DNA of 64,000 nt from Numida meleagris (GCF_002078875.1 NC_034412.1:30805065-30869064); one strand, 5' to 3'. Positions 35,342 to 49,922 are shown, counted from the first letter of the stretch. Numbers and translations are program-made. The notes: generated by a model from the letters alone, not told the origin.

Positions 35342-38300
35342 CTATGCAGACCTGTGAGTAGGTAGGTGCAATCTCTATTTGCAGCAGCTCCACTAAAAAT
35401 ATACAACCCAGTGGTATGCACTTCTAATCAACTTTAAGTGACCATGTGTCTGTCTATTTCTAAAAGCAGAATGAGGCAGGGGTGACAGTAATTGAATGAA
35501 TGTTTTTTCCTCATGCATGTTTTTTCCTTGGTAGCACCAGGAAAGCTATATGAATCAAATAGTAATCTGAGTGGGGCTGCCATCTCAACAGACAGGAGAA
35601 AGTGGAGGACAAGTGAGACCATGACTCATGTAGCCTAAGGCTGTTTGAAAAAGGAGGAATGTTATTATCTAGTGCTTACAGCAGTATTATGTAGCTCATA
35701 TTAGGCAGCCAGCGGCTACAAGACATAAACATACGGGAGAAGGTCTGAATTACTGAATGCAAGGCTACTGAATGCTATTTTCACTATTTATTTACAGTTT
35801 ACATCACTTGATGTTAGCACTTCAATATAGGCATTTAATTTAGCTAGCAAAATTATCTAGCTAGGCTTCTCCTGTTGTGAGCAGAAACAGCATCTTCATG
35901 AATGCAGTTCAGTCTATCTTCTGGTTTGAATTGCCCTTTTCATAGGCTTCTAGTGGAGCTTTGCCATGTAGTTTGTTGGCCAAAGTAGGTACCTACAGAA
36001 TGCCTCAGCAAGTAGCCACTTTGTAGGCACAGATGGAGATACACACTGCATATTGTTTTGCCTTAGAAGCGTCAATTCCTTCTAAGTGAGGCAATTCTGT
36101 GCATACAAAGCATATATTAGATTAGAAAACAGTATGAACTTGGAAAAGAACAAATACATCCAAACTTCACATACCTTCAAGTTAGGCAGGTTCTGTGTTA
36201 CAGCTTTCAGGACTGTAGCTTGGGATTTGTTATTTCCATCTTGATTCTGAGGTGGGTGCCCTGGGTTACTGGAACTAGATTATCTAATGTTTCAGGCTTA
36301 TATTTTAATGCCAGAATGCTTAGACCCAAGTTAATCTAAACCAGTGTCTTTTTATTTCCTGAATACTGTTTTGTGGCTTCTGTTATAAATGTACTGGGAA
36401 GTTACAAGCCGAAGTTGCTGAGTTCACATTGGTGTAATGTGCTGTTTCAGATATTTCATCTTCTGCATATGAAGCAAACCAGACTTTCCAAACAAGGAAA
36501 GGAGAGGAAAAGGAAAAGATATTAATTTGAATCTTACTAGAAACTCAGATGAAAAAGTGTGTCAGTCAGAAAAGGGCAAAATTAATGGGGAAAGACACTG
36601 GATATTCAAGGTTCTTAGAAGACATTTAAACAGTAGAAATAAAAAAAATAAAATTATAAGAAGTGATTGAGAATGTCTTTAAAATATTAATTGGGTACTA
36701 AATGTGAATGGCACATGCATAATACTTCCTATCAATAGCAGTACCCTGAAACGACCACTTTCATTCTCTGGAAGCCTTTAGAGTGTTCTTCCTTTTTGTC
36801 CCTTCTTTCCTTTGATTCACTTTGACAGAAGAACAAATGCCTGGGGCTACTTGTGGTATGGCTGTAGAATCTCCATCAGACTCTGATCTACTTTTTAAGA
36901 AACAGTATTTGTTCTTCTGAATGGCATCCTGCTGGCATTTACTCAAACTGCTTGGCTGGCTGGTGCTTACTCCGTCAACCTGGAGTTCTCCTGTTGGTCA
37001 TGTGGAGATTCAGATTGGTAACAACTGTGCTATTACATTCTTTTCATTCACCTGTAGCTCTTAGGATTGCACTTGCTTGAATTGAGCAATGGAGTTTGGT
37101 TGTAACGTCGCTCAGCAGACTGTATCCTCATGGCGCTGAATTCTTATTTCAAAAAAGATCAAGAGTTTGTGGGTATCACAACATTGTATGTTGATCTCAT
37201 TAATAACTGCCTGCATCACATTACTGGCTTCTTCAGGCTGAATGGTCCATTGTACGTGCTCTGCTGTGCAGTATAGCTCCATCAGGTAAAGTAGCACTGT
37301 GTTTCTCCCAGATAATATTCTTAGTGTACAAGGCACAGGACAAACTGTGCTTGAAATAAAGTTGCAAAAATAAAGAGCAAAGAGAGTGGACACACAGTAG
37401 ATAAGGAAATAGAGTAAAGCATCAGTTTCTTTTCTGTGTGCAGGAAGTTCTGCTCCAGTTGTTTGGGACTACAGGAGGCATTGTTGTCAGATCAAGGAGT
37501 TAGAAAGCAGGAAATTTCTTTAGTGAAGATATGGTTTAATTGGAGAGGAGATTTTTAAGTACTGCTTGTGGTTAAAACTGATCTTTGATTTTAATACACT
37601 TAGCCAGTATATAGGTAAAATCCTTAAATCATTCTTCTTGCAGGACTTCAAGTGAAAGCTTACATCGTATATAGAGAATGTACATCTCTTGAACTGTGTT
37701 TTTGGCAAATTTAGTAAAAGCTAGCTGAAGGAAAATAATTGTCATTTGAATGGAATGTACAACACACACCTCAATCCAAGACAAAAAAAGAGTAGATTGT
37801 CAGTGTTGTTCCCACAGGAGATTTGTTTACTTGTGCAGTGTGTCTACTGAAGTTGCAAAAGTTCATATGGCAGCGTAACTTCTTCTGTTGATGACAGACA
37901 GAGCATATAATGATAATAAATGAAGAACAGTTATGATAAAATATCAGACACAATCTGCGAGTACTGAATCTGTACTTATATTTTTAGGAACTCATTTAGA
38001 TTTTATTTTAAAATTATTGTCTTAATCAGAAAGCTGCATTGTTCATCTTTTACTCATGTGACTGAGACTATTCAAAAATGTAGATGCGGAATGGAATGCT
38101 AAGTAAGAAGACTGATTACTACTACCAAGGTACAACATAACAGCAAGAAGAACTTTAAAATTGTCTTGTAAGTGTATGGTCCATAAGAGAAAATGAAATG
38201 AAAGACACAGGCAAAATACCAATAAACTGGGTTGCCGATGTTAGGTTAGAGTATTTTTAGAAAATGGTATCTTCCTCTGGAGAAATGTGAGTGGTTACTC

Positions 38301-39353
38301 AAGGGGAAAAAAAAGTGTGTGTATATATTTAACATAGTTGGTCTTGGCATTGTCAACCGAGAAACTGCAGTGAAATAAGAAAATCTGTTTATCTGTAAGT
38401 TGATTTCAAGCATTAACCCAAACCACTGTTTAGAAGTTGTACTTCTTTTCTAGTTTTAAGATGAAATTGAGTTATAGATAAGGAAAATGCTTTACCTGAG
38501 GTTAGTGAACATAGCACTACATACATTATGTGCCTGGTTGATGGAATCTATCCATGCTGCCCAATTTTGTGGTTTAGAAGAGGATTTGAGTAGAGCGAAA
38601 GAATTTTCACCACAGGGAGGACTGTCATTTGAAAAAGGTATGTGATAAGTGTTTTTGAAAAAATGGAAGACTAATTTGAGATTTTGCTGTAGCCTTGTTT
38701 TGGAGTGACAGAGTAAGCGATCAGTAGAACTGGGAGGGAGGAATCAGTCATACTTTAGCTTTTCGAAATTTTTCCCTAGAGTTACGCATTATCTGCTGCA
38801 GTTGTAGCTTTTAAGCAGAGGTGGTAGACTGCTTCATCTAAAATATAACTCCTTTTTCAACAGAGGTCAAACCAAAACCAAAATCTCTTGAGTAATTAGA
38901 AGAAAGATGTTATTTCACTCAGTGAGGCTTTTGGTATAAAAGTCCACTTATAGTGCATGTGACAACACATCAGAACATTTGTTATGCAAAAGCAAGCATT
39001 TAGTATTGTTAGTGGATAACTTACATACTTGGCCTGCTCACTAACCTTTTTGAAAATACTGTAAGATAGTGAAGTTAGCACACTTAAATACAAAAATTAT
39101 TCAGTTTGGAGGAATGAAGCAAGAGAGTGAGAAAGGTACTGCTAAAGGCTGGCCTAAGCATCTATGCTTAGTACTGGTGCTCTATCAGTAGGGTTCCACT
39201 GCCTGCATGCAGGCCTGCAGCTCCTCTCCTGGGTTTATTGCTGCTTCTGGCCATGCTTTACAACCAGCAAGTTGTGGATTAACTTCAGCTACAATAAACT
39301 CTTTCAAACAACTTGACATCAACTTGATGTCAATAGCTTTAGAAAGCAATTAA
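35342..39353. other. AT-rich non-coding stretch
   Basis: No supported gene or recognisable repeat. Open frames of 60-93 codons on the minus strand (for example 37112-37393) carry no known domain. Confidence 0.5.
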
Positions 39354-39941
39354 TCATTGGCACTGGTGGGTCTCTCTACGAACTTGTTTTTCCTGAGGAC
39401 CACACAAAGGGATGGCTGCTTTCAGGGTGGGCAGGCAGGGCCATGCTGAGTGGACAGCCCCAGACCCTGTCCCCAGGTTAGCTCCTAGGTGGTGGCTGCA
39501 GGTAGGGATCACTGGATTGGAGACCAAGCCAGGAGGCCAGTCCTGTGGCTGTGTAGGGCTTGGCTGTGGCTGAGCTGGTGATGAGCACTCCTGCAAGGGG
39601 GAGCTAAAATGGCACTTGGATGTAGAGAGGAAGTGCCATGTGATGTTAAGCAAGGCTCTGAAGGCCTGTTGGTGCCCTGGGGACCTTGATGGCAACAGGG
39701 GTGCAGATTCCTCTGGTTTAGTCCTTATAGGCTGGGGAGGATTGCATATTTGTACGGATTGGGGCTGGCAGCTGGGTAGGATGGCATAGAGGAGAGGAAG
39801 GAGGCAGAAAATTGAGTTCCAAGCCCAGGAACTGTGCTTGCTGCTGTGGTGGCCCCATGTTCTGGAGGCCCCACTCCCCTCCTCTCTTAGTGATGAGGAA
39901 CTGTTCTCTGTATTCATAAGAACACAAGTACTTCCTGACAC
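39354..39941 (-). other. GC-rich island with 195-codon open frame
   Basis: This segment is clearly richer in G and C than its AT-rich surroundings and is open for 195 codons on the minus strand. The frame is Ser/Pro/Gln-rich with low-complexity pieces (SPAQPQPSPTQPQDWPPGL) and no domain I know. CpG is scarce, so it is not a classic CpG-island promoter. The openness is probably a by-product of composition. It could also be an unknown exon, a lncRNA or an unrecognised repeat. Confidence 0.2.
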
Positions 39942-42539
39942 CAGCTATCAACCTTAGTGTGAGTTCCATGCTGGCTTGCAGTTATGCTTTCTGTAACAGC
40001 ATTTCAACTATTAATTGACCAGGATAGATCAAGCGTGGTGTAGATGGGCTTAGAATAAACCATAGTTCCTCTCCTCCTCTGCCTATGAGAGCATAACTGT
40101 ACTTCTGCATGTAGACCAAAGAAAATGCCATTAATTTAGGATTACTGTGAAACACCTACTAAAGCAATTTTTCAGTATCTCCTCCTCGGCCAACACACAC
40201 ATACTTCCACTGCCCTTGCTAAAACTTTGTGATTCTCTCTCATTTAGCAGGATAAGAAATGAATTTTTCGTCAATAATGTATTTAACAAAAAAGTTGTTT
40301 GAGACTGGAATTATATTTTCTAAAGAGACGTGCACCTACAATTTGAGGATTAGTTATTTAAACTGCCTTAACGCAATTTAAATTGCAAATGTAAGCTATC
40401 AGAAGGAAACACCCGTAAGTGTTAAATCAGGCAACTACTGATTTTCAACTAAATCAATAATTTGTAAGGGGACTATAATTCGTACCATCCAATCAAACAA
40501 GTAAGGACTATCTTCTTCTTATCATAAAAGCAATAAAAAGACTTGCACAGCGTTCTTTCCCTAATTTGTCTTTCATTCTGCACCATAAAAATAACAAAGT
40601 ATGGTATTCTCTTAGAACATATTGTTTTACTCTGCATGTTTTTCATCACTGTAGTCTGGAGTATATTGTTTTTTAATTTGCTGATGGAAACCATCAATTA
40701 GAATTAGCTTGAGGGCTGTGGGAGGATAACAGGAATAGATATGAAGGGAACAGAATAGTATCTAGCATAAATTAATGATGCATTATTGTGCATCTCATTG
40801 CCTTGGTGACAGGGCTTATTCTATGCGTAAATAAAGTACTGTTGCATCGAAAACTGGGAGAGTAGGAGGGATTGGTTAGTGAAACATCTAGTTATAGTCA
40901 CTCATCTTAGAATGAAGAACTCTACTTCTCTGATAAAAATATGATTAAAAGAAACAGTATTTTTCCAAATGTTAACATTTTATGGATGGTCACAGCCTGT
41001 GCAAGAATAGTCTGATGCCATCTCACTTACTGAGTCTGTCTGTGGCTAACACAACTTTCTTTAAAAAAAAAGAAATCTTAGACAAAAATTATCTGTCTTA
41101 TCCATTCTATAACTTCTAAAGATGCTTTCCATTTTGGAATTCTGTAATGGTTGCATTTGCAACCATTTCCAGGTGAGAAAAGATAAATCTCCCTTGTTAA
41201 GCATCCAAACTTCTCAGTAAAATTTGCTGTGCCAGACTTTGGATTGTCCTGGTTTAATTTTCCTCAGTTCAAGAGAGTTATCATATAATTAGAATACGTT
41301 CAGCTATATCAAGCAATTATCATCAAGGTAAAGAAGGAGCTAATCTTTGAGCTATTTTCATGGGCAGTAGTGAAAACTTGTGGCTTATCAAAGCCTGAAA
41401 ATATCCACATGCCCTAATAGGTGTCTGTTCAAAGGCTTTTAAAAAAATTATTTTAAGTCATGTAATTAAGTCAGCCAGAATGAATTAAAACATTCAGATC
41501 AACGTAGAGCCCTTTCTCCCATCCTCTACAATAGGTATGTAATTTCTAATTAATGTTTAAAATGCAGTTCACTTGTACTTGATATTTAATTTATAGTTAT
41601 AAGCAGAGCATATAATCTAATAGTAATATGAATGATTTCTCCATGAAAGAATCTGCCTCTTGGAAATTACAGGGAAAAAGGTTTCTTTGTTCTTTTTTTA
41701 ATGCAAAGAAATATTTATATATATAATTTCTATTCCACCTTTAATTTAATTAAAATTTTACAGGGGACGAAAGCAGCAGAGTAATTGATGCAATAATATT
41801 CTTTAAATCAAAACTTGCAAAACATGAAGTCTGAAATATGTGGGAATTTCATGCAGGGTGAGAATTTCTGAGACTTACCTTTGAAATTTGAGTATATAAC
41901 AGTAATGCCAAAACTCTAATTAAATGATGAAGAAAATGATCTCCTTATGGTTGACAATAATTTAATCAAGACTGTAAAATTTAGGTTTGGCTTACCCTAA
42001 AGAGATCAGCACTTTGAAAGACAGCTAACAAATTCCTTATCTAGAATTATGTTCATTTATTCATTTGAGTATTTAACTGAAACTAATAATAATAATAAAC
42101 ACTTGGCCTATCTGGTTGCATATATACAGTATAATTAATTTAATAAAAGCAACATTATGGAACAAATTTAGCAATAGATGTTATATTTATACCTCTTGAG
42201 GGGGGAGAAAGAAAAAATACCTCAGAAATGTCCCATCTGGTCATTTAGAGGGAATGAAATGTGGGTTTGTATCACTTAAAAATTAAATCTGAGCATTTAG
42301 CATGTTCTCCATTATCAGGAGACATAATTGGCAAGACTGACTTTGTGATATGAAGGATCTTGAAGAACTGAATGGATTTTTATTACTCCTTAAATATTTT
42401 GGAGTTCATAGCTTTATCACACACATATCTGAATGAAAAGTTCTGTTGTTACTGGATTTTTTGGTGTTTGAAAGGGATATGCTTATTTTGTGGTTTTTGT
42501 GCTGAGTTCTGAAAATAAGGGGAACAGTAAGGCTGATTT

Positions 42540-42572
42540 AAAAAAAAAAAAAAAGAAAAAAAAAAGAAAAAG
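42540..42572. repeat. A-rich low-complexity tract
   Basis: Runs of A broken by single G bases. Confidence 0.9.
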
Positions 42573-44047
42573 ATAAAGACCTGTAAAGAGCTGTAAGCAT
42601 TTTTTTTTTACTTTATTCTTCTTGTGGCTACTCTGAATATCTTGCCTGTTTTGTCGCTTTAGAGTGTCTGATTGATCTGGGAATCAATCATATGGCCAGC
42701 CTTTTAGAAAAGGAATTAAGTATGGTCTTTGTTCTTAATGACACATATATAGGGTCCTCAGTAAATTCTATGGTATAGCCTTGGGAAGGTGCCATGAAAA
42801 TGTAGGAACTAAAATTTTAGCAGTAAGATTCAGCCTTGCAATTTTTAAGTCTTTTTTCTTTTTCTCTTGTAAGTCTAATTAGAGGGGAGAAAAAAGGCTG
42901 TAAATGTCGAGTTTTAAACTTCTAAAAACTGAAATATGAAAGGGAATCTATTTTGATAACGGGCTGTGTAGAAGAAAGAGAATAAATAATGAGTAGTGCT
43001 TAAAGTGGCAGACTTGACTTCAGTGCCTTTGAAGAAATGACAAGCAGCGCTGACTTTTTGTTATTTATTGACAGAGAAGTCTAGTGACCATTAGTCATGC
43101 CTTTTCACAAGTTTAAGTCACCTTGGTTTAATCATTAATAAAGCAGGACTGAATGTCTACCAATGCAAGATGATGGCTTCAGTTTTGAGCTTGGACACGT
43201 GTTAATTGAGAAAATGGCTACATACTGAAAGAAAAAAAAGCAGCAAAAACATTGTTATCTTCATTGAATCGGTACAGACATTTGCCTGCAGATAGAGTAC
43301 TTCACACCACTGAACTCTGATGGCACTGGAAAAAGACAACCAATTCCATACAAGCACACACTTGTCACTGAAGACTGATACAATTTCTTCCCTCCTGAGA
43401 TTTGAGAAATGTCTTCATGCATAAATATTTTAAGTGTGCAGGCAAGTCACACCAGTGGAAAGAGAAGAAGAAAATGCAACAATACAGAGGAAGTACATAA
43501 TTTTTCCTTGTTGAGTTGTGTAAACATGACTTCTGAGATGTCACTTATGGTGCCATTATTATCTGGAATGACGTGTTCATACATATTTCTTTGAAATTTG
43601 ATCAAAAACCATTCTTTGACCAACAGGAATTTATTTTTCTTGTTTGTTTCTGTCAAATTCTCTAGTTGAGATATTGTTGAGAGAAACTCAACATGTACTG
43701 CCATGTCTAGTGGACAAAATCTATTGATTACTCTCTCATCCAGGCACCACTATATGTTTTTGAGTGCCACCTGCTGGCTTTTTATCTCTTAACCATTTAC
43801 AGATCTGCAAACATTTTTCTGAAAGTATACTGTTGTGTCAGGGGCCAGTTCCTGAATATAGCCTGAGAGAATACAATTCTCTGCTGACAGTGCCTGTCAG
43901 CTGTCCTAGGGCGATGCAGACCGAAAAACAACAACTGCATATGCATTCCAAGCCTTTCCTGGTATCTGTATTTCACTGAATAAAACTCTGGGCATTGCTT
44001 ATATATGCTGTTCTGTTGTCTTGTTAGAAAGGGGCACTAGAGGGAAC

Positions 44048-44064
44048 AAAAAAAAAAAAAAAAA
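44048..44064. repeat. A17 homopolymer
   Basis: An uninterrupted A run followed by further A-rich sequence to about 44085. Confidence 0.9.
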
Positions 44065-45539
44065 GGGAAAAAAGAGAAAAAAAAGATCATGACAAATAAA
44101 CAATGGAGTGTGGAGAACATTATTCATTATAGGAAAAAATTATATCGAAAGCATGCTCCCAACATTGATGTGAGTGCATAGTCTAGGCAAACTCTCTGCT
44201 TTGTGTCCAGGTGACACTAAATAGAATAGGCAAGTGATAAAAATGTATTTTGTAGAAATCTAGGGCTGCAATAACGACTTGGCCATAACTGCAGTCATAA
44301 CAATATGACTGTGATATTGATAAAACTAAATGAGAGAAAGAATATCCTTTGTAATGGTCTGTTTTGCATACACACAGTCTACTGTGGGTGGAAACTGCAA
44401 CAATGAAAGGTACTTGTTTATTCTCTTGATTCCCGTGGAGAGCAGTCAGGAATAAAGTGACTGGTAGCTCACATCCATGCAACTCCCACTAGGTTTCTAT
44501 TTACAAACTGCCAGAAGACAAGCTGTCTCTCCTGATGGCATTCTATGAGGAGGCATTGGTGTTGTCTATGTCATTCATTACACATGTGACTGCACAGCAC
44601 CTGTCAGTCACTCTCACCCAGAGATACCCATCAGTGCCTGAGATAGTGGATGAGTTAGATGAACAAATTTAAAAACACAAAATGCTGAAATTGAGTGAGC
44701 TAAGCAAGTTGTGGTAATGTAGACAAGAATGTACTAATACTTTCACTGTAATGTTGTGATCCTCATTTGGATGTTTGTTCCCCTTTGTTCCTGGTGGCTT
44801 GCTATCTGGATTCTCGCCATCTGCCTGCCACAAACCATCGTGCAAAAAACGGTAACAGTTGTAGCTTCTTTGGCTTCCATCTCATACAGAAATTGGAGAG
44901 ACTCTTGGAATGAGGAAGGATTGATTGGTAACAGGATGGGTAGTGTTTGGAGAGAAAGAGGACCATGATGAGGTAAAGCAGTATCAGCTTTAACAGCGGT
45001 GGAATAGCAGTCTCTAGTGAGTTACACGTTAGACTTTGGTCTGAGAGGAGAAACCAATCAGTTTAAAAACAGGTTTAAAATCTTTCTGGATACTTAGGTG
45101 CAAGTCAGATGCAGAATGGCCATTATTTTGCTGTAAGTAAGGCTGTTGTAAAAACCAGTAACATGTCCTTGGTGCTTTGAGCTTTATAAGGATAAAAAGC
45201 TGGATCAGTTAGGATTCAGGAGATAAATAATGTGAAGAATGCTGAAGCGCTTAAGAACATCTTGAAGATGATCAGAAAGGTACTGTCTCGCAATGCCAAA
45301 AGCAAACAAGGTAGAGGGGTGGGAACAGGTGAAAAGAAATGGGGAAAAAGATCTTGTCTTGAACAAAATGTTTCAGGGTCTGTTCAGTGGCATTTTTTAA
45401 TGAAAATTTTCCAGCAGCTAAAATCTAGCCTGGCTTACAGGCAGCTGTAATATATAATGAAACAAATGGGGGGGAAAAAAAAGGAAGTTGATAGCAATGA
45501 ATAAATGAATATAAATGCGAATTTAGGAATTGAAGATAT

Positions 45540-47120
45540 TTGTGAAGGAAACAGAAAGACATAGGGAGAAAACTGTGGCCACTGGAATTAAGAACTTTTG
45601 AAAGTTTTTTGAGAGGAAAAAGTTCTAATGATGATATTAGTTTGTTAATGGGTGAAAAGATGGAAAAATGTGTAATAATGCAAGAAAAATAGAGGTATTT
45701 GATAAGTGTCTCTGTTAAATGTTTAACAAATTTCTAGTCTGAATTCTGTGCTAAGAAAGCTTAGCTGACATGACTAATTTCCAAGTTAAATGATATTCAG
45801 TGATCCAGGTGGATTTCAAGTGGCATGGAGAAGTACTACTGGTGACACTGCTGATTAAGCAAAAATAGGTAGACATTAACAGTAGCAAAGGAATTTGTAA
45901 GACGGGCAATAATTAGACATTAGATAAGAAACAAATAATTAGACTAAATGAAGATTTTGGATTTCCAAGGCTTCATCATGAATAGATCTGTGTTAAGATT
46001 TTAATTTGTGCTTGTAGACTTTTCTCCGTAAGCTACCAAATTGCTACTGTCTCTTCAGACCCTAGGATTCCTCAGTAGTCCTCTCCCTGGGAAGCAAGTT
46101 CATTTGCTTTCTCTGGGTTCTCTAATACCAATATTATTCTCTCCCTTCAGCTCATTTTTTTTTGTCTGAATGGCATTTGTTTTCCATCCATTTCTCTATT
46201 ATCATCTCACTTGCCTCCAGTCCCAGGTGGGACCTGTTACATGTAAACGTGAAAAAAAAAAAGTTGGAATTGAAACAGAAGCCTAATTGTTGGAGAAGGT
46301 ATAAAACCATAAGCTGCTGAAGCTGAAATGTGTTACTTCAAAAATTAATGAAGATAATGAGTATGGACTGCCAAACCTTGATATTTTCAAAATATTTCTA
46401 TAAGTGTCCATACCTTATAGAGAAACTGTGAGGAGCTCAGTGGACTGTTTTCACTGCTTTTCAATAAATCTGGAACTGGAAAATTCCAGAAGATGAGAAT
46501 TAATCTGTTCTTGAGCCAATATTTTGAAAGGGTGAAAGAGGTTACAGTGGTAATTACAGGCTTGTCACTTTGACATCCATCTTGGCTAAAATAATAGCAT
46601 GGCTGATATAGGACTCAATTATGAATAATAAAATAAGGGTAATGATAATAGTAAGACTTACAGAATAGATATTGTAAAACTGATATGACACCCTTTAGAT
46701 GAGATTACAGTTTGAATTGACAGACGTAAGAGAGCTGTTGATGTAGGGAGGTTTTTTATGGGAAAGGGGGACTTGGGGTGGCAAAGAATTTTTATTACAC
46801 ACTTAGAACAATGTGAAGTCATGATAATACATGCTGTGTGAATGAAGAGTAGCTATATGAGTGATGAGTAATCATCAGGCGTGCATGGGTCTAGTGGTCT
46901 TGATCAGGGGTGGTGATTCAGTGTTGAAGGGCTTCTCAGTGGCCTGGAATAAACATCATCATTGCTTGTTTGTCAGTGTGCAGTTGGTGCAAATACTGAC
47001 AGAAGTGAACATAACACAGGTTACTGATAATCAAAGGAACAGAGATTATTGGTAAACGGTAAAATTGAGACAACCGCATTTGAATATGAAGCAAAGGCAT
47101 AGGAAGAACCTACAGCATAA
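45540..47120 (+). mobile_element. Ancient CR1/L3-type LINE remnant
   Basis: The best part is 46495-46770. It keeps the order of the amniote CR1-type RT start: TTCCAGAAGATGAG, then GCCAATATTTTGAAAGGG, AATTACAGGCTTGTCACTTT, ATAATAGCATGGCTGATA, AGATGAGATTACAG and GAGCTGTTGATGTA. Further on, GGGTCTAGTGGTCTTGATCAG near 46888 and AGTGGCCTGGAATAAACATC near 46939 fit the segment before the active-site box, and 47050-47100 fits the region after it. Every frame is destroyed. The age is inferred from the high divergence compared with the avian CR1 copies in this window. The left boundary is loose. Confidence 0.68.
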
Positions 47121-49499
47121 AAGACTTCATGAGCTCTGAAGGGAAGTGGAGCATCTATTTTTTTATTTCACTATGTGTCTATAGGTTCGTTGTTTTTGGC
47201 ATGCTAATTCTCAATGACCAGAAAGGTTTCTTAACAATCTGGTGTTACTAGTATATAAACACTGATGTTGCTGTTTCTATACTTTTAGTGCTAACAGTCA
47301 AGCTTTGCTGGGTTAATTGTGCACTTACTTGATAGTTGGGACAAGTCTCAAGACTACTATAAAAGACAGTGGAAGATGGTGATGAACTTGCCCAGACTAA
47401 TCTTACATCAGCAGGTGTTGTCATACTGTGCAAGCTGTCATTCTCACTCAGACGAATTAGTAGATTTTGCTTATTGTACCTTCTTTGAATCATGGATAAA
47501 TTTGTATTTTATGTTCTTTTTTTCAAGTTCTCAAGATTATTTAATGCTATTTTGCAGTCATTGAATAGATGTAAGTAGATCTATAGTTCTACCAATCTTT
47601 GTGATAATTTTGTTAAGTAGCATCAAGCTCGTCTGGTTAATTTACAAATACTACTTTGTTACGAAGTGAATTTAAATTTACAGCTAATACTTCTGCAGCA
47701 TTAATATTCTGGGTAATTTGAGGCAACCTGATTCATTTTTCAACCTTGTTCTGTTCATCTAAAGTGGAATACTTCCTCCCTTGTAAGATGTTTTGAGATC
47801 ATTTGATGAAATAGGAATATTTTACTTGATACCAATGAAATAATAATATTTTACCAGATACAGTAGTACCACTCTTCAAGGATATGCATTATATCTTCAG
47901 TGACATTTTTTTGTTTGCAGTAATAGTGCTTTTTCTCAATTAGGTAGAGTTAGGATTCTGGGATTGAAGGGAGTGTAAATGAAAACTTCTGAAGACTGAA
48001 ACCTCCAGTAAGTACAACAAACAACTTTGATTAGTTCAGTGGTTTTGTGGATGGGAACTACTCCACAGTGTAATCACATTCTTCTCAGTGAAACTCAATT
48101 CTGTTCCTTATTTTAATAACCAAAGTAGATATAAAATTAATAAAACTAGCAGTATCTTACTGAACCTTCATTACTCATCTGTCTTTTCAAATATTTAATG
48201 GATACACCAGATGTCTGTACTATATTCATTCTGTCAAAGGATTTAAGGAAAGTAGTCAAACTTTAAACATTTCAATTTGTATGTGACTGTTTTGGTCCTT
48301 CCTCTTTTTAATAGTATTTTCTTGCGATCTGCACTTATCTATGAAAATCTAAAAATTCCTCTGTGATGAAATTGTTTACTTCCTATTGTTATTTATTGTT
48401 TGGCAGTTCAATTTAGAGGTAGTACAATGTAGATTGGCACATCTCTTTCTTTTATCTTTTACTCATTAGCAGGGAGTCTTTAATCTTGTCTTTCTTGGCT
48501 TTTCCTAATAATCAACTATCTCACTTTCCCAGTGGGATTCAGTCTAAGATTGAGTAGAAAATTAGACTCACATCAGGCAGGCTGAGCTTATAATAATGCT
48601 GAAGAAGTAATATAACATAAAAAATGAAACATTTTTGTTCTACATATGGTTTTAATTTTTGTAGCTTTTAGAGTGTAATTCCAAAAAAAATTCACTAATG
48701 AATTGAACTGAGATTGAAAAATCTCAGTAATAAAAAAACATTCCAGTCCAAACATACTTTTAAAAATCTACAGTGCTTTAAAGTGTAATAGAAACTGTTT
48801 ATTAAATAAGAATTTGAGACCCTTTTATTAATGTGTTGGGTTTTTTCCTCTTTCTATTTGCATGTAGACCACATTGGCAAAACAACAACAAAAAAATTTT
48901 TGAAGCTTGCTGAGTACTGTACTTACTTATTTGACATCACCAAGCTGATCACCAAAAGTGATATAGAAATCTATTTTTCTGATTAGTTTATTGTTACTCA
49001 TGTTATGTTGATTTTGTTGGTTAGTGAATGTGATTACAAACCTACAGTTACATATGAAATAGGTTCTCTGAAGTATGATCAAATGTATTTCTTCGTATCT
49101 ATTTATTTTCTAGTATATAATCTTAATTTATCTCCAGATCAAATAAAACTTTGAAATTAAAACATATTTTTAACCAAACATCTGTGTGATTTATTCATAT
49201 TGAATAGTGGAAGTATTTATATAGATTTGTCCTTTAATTGATTAAGATTATAGTAGGAACAAAAATAATATTTAAGTCATTTAAGAAGATGATCAAAAAA
49301 CATGGGGTTGTTTTTAAGTTGCTTTATGTTTATCTGTAAAATATTTCATCTTTCCCTCTACTGCAGATTTTACCAGCTTGCTTTTTTTCCTATAACAGCC
49401 TTTGACAATAAACTGTCAAAAATAAGATAATTAATACTATTTTACAAGCAGCTCATGAATACTGGCTAGAGTGACCAGTGTGTACTTGCAGGGCATTGC
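47121..49499. other. AT-rich non-coding stretch
   Basis: No supported gene or named repeat. The 81-codon antisense pair at 47248-47564 is unrecognised. Confidence 0.5.
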
Positions 49500-49866
49500 C
49501 TTATGTCTCCAACTGGAAAGACCGTACAGCTTGTGCTAAGGAAATCTGAGGCTAGATGCATTTCAGGAGCTGTGGTCTTGTTGTGCATTCAATAGAAAGA
49601 TGGTCTGCACACCCTAAAGCAACAGAATTACACGGAGGTGTCTGGACTGTTTACTGGCAAACACTGATAGATCAAGTTCAAGATTAGTTAAGGTCAGTTA
49701 TAAATGTCTTCTTTCTTCATTAAGATTTTCATCAGATCTGATGATGTTTTTGGCAAGCTCTGGAGCGGAGGCATTCTGCACCAAAGCAGATAATTGCTGG
49801 TTGAGGAGTAGCCTTGTCAGGGAGCAGCTGCCAGGCACCACTGTCCTTCACGTGGCAGTGGCATTC

Positions 49867-49874
49867 TGACGTCA
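49867..49874. promoter_or_regulatory. Palindromic cAMP response element
   Basis: Perfect TGACGTCA, the CREB/ATF consensus, lying 39 bases upstream of a TATA box. That distance is typical of functional CREs. Confidence 0.6.
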
Positions 49875-49913
49875 TGGGAGCAGAGCCAGGAGCAATAACA
49901 GGATCATCCTGAG

Positions 49914-49922
49914 TATATAAAA
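49914..49922 (+). promoter_or_regulatory. TATA box TATATAAAA
   Basis: A strong TATA consensus downstream of the CRE. It would place transcription start near 49945. Confidence 0.5.

Larger units (their letters stand above)
39942..45539. other. AT-rich non-coding stretch
   Basis: No supported gene. Contains an A-rich tract at 42540-42572, an A17 tract at 44048-44064 and a short (AAT)5 at about 42084-42098. The block 41520-42330 is very AT-rich with many TAATTA cores. That could be conserved non-coding DNA, but this cannot be shown from one sequence. Confidence 0.45.

Noticed and set aside
43409..43979. Cluster of 61-85 codon frames
   Set aside because: No domain, and both strands are open to similar extent.
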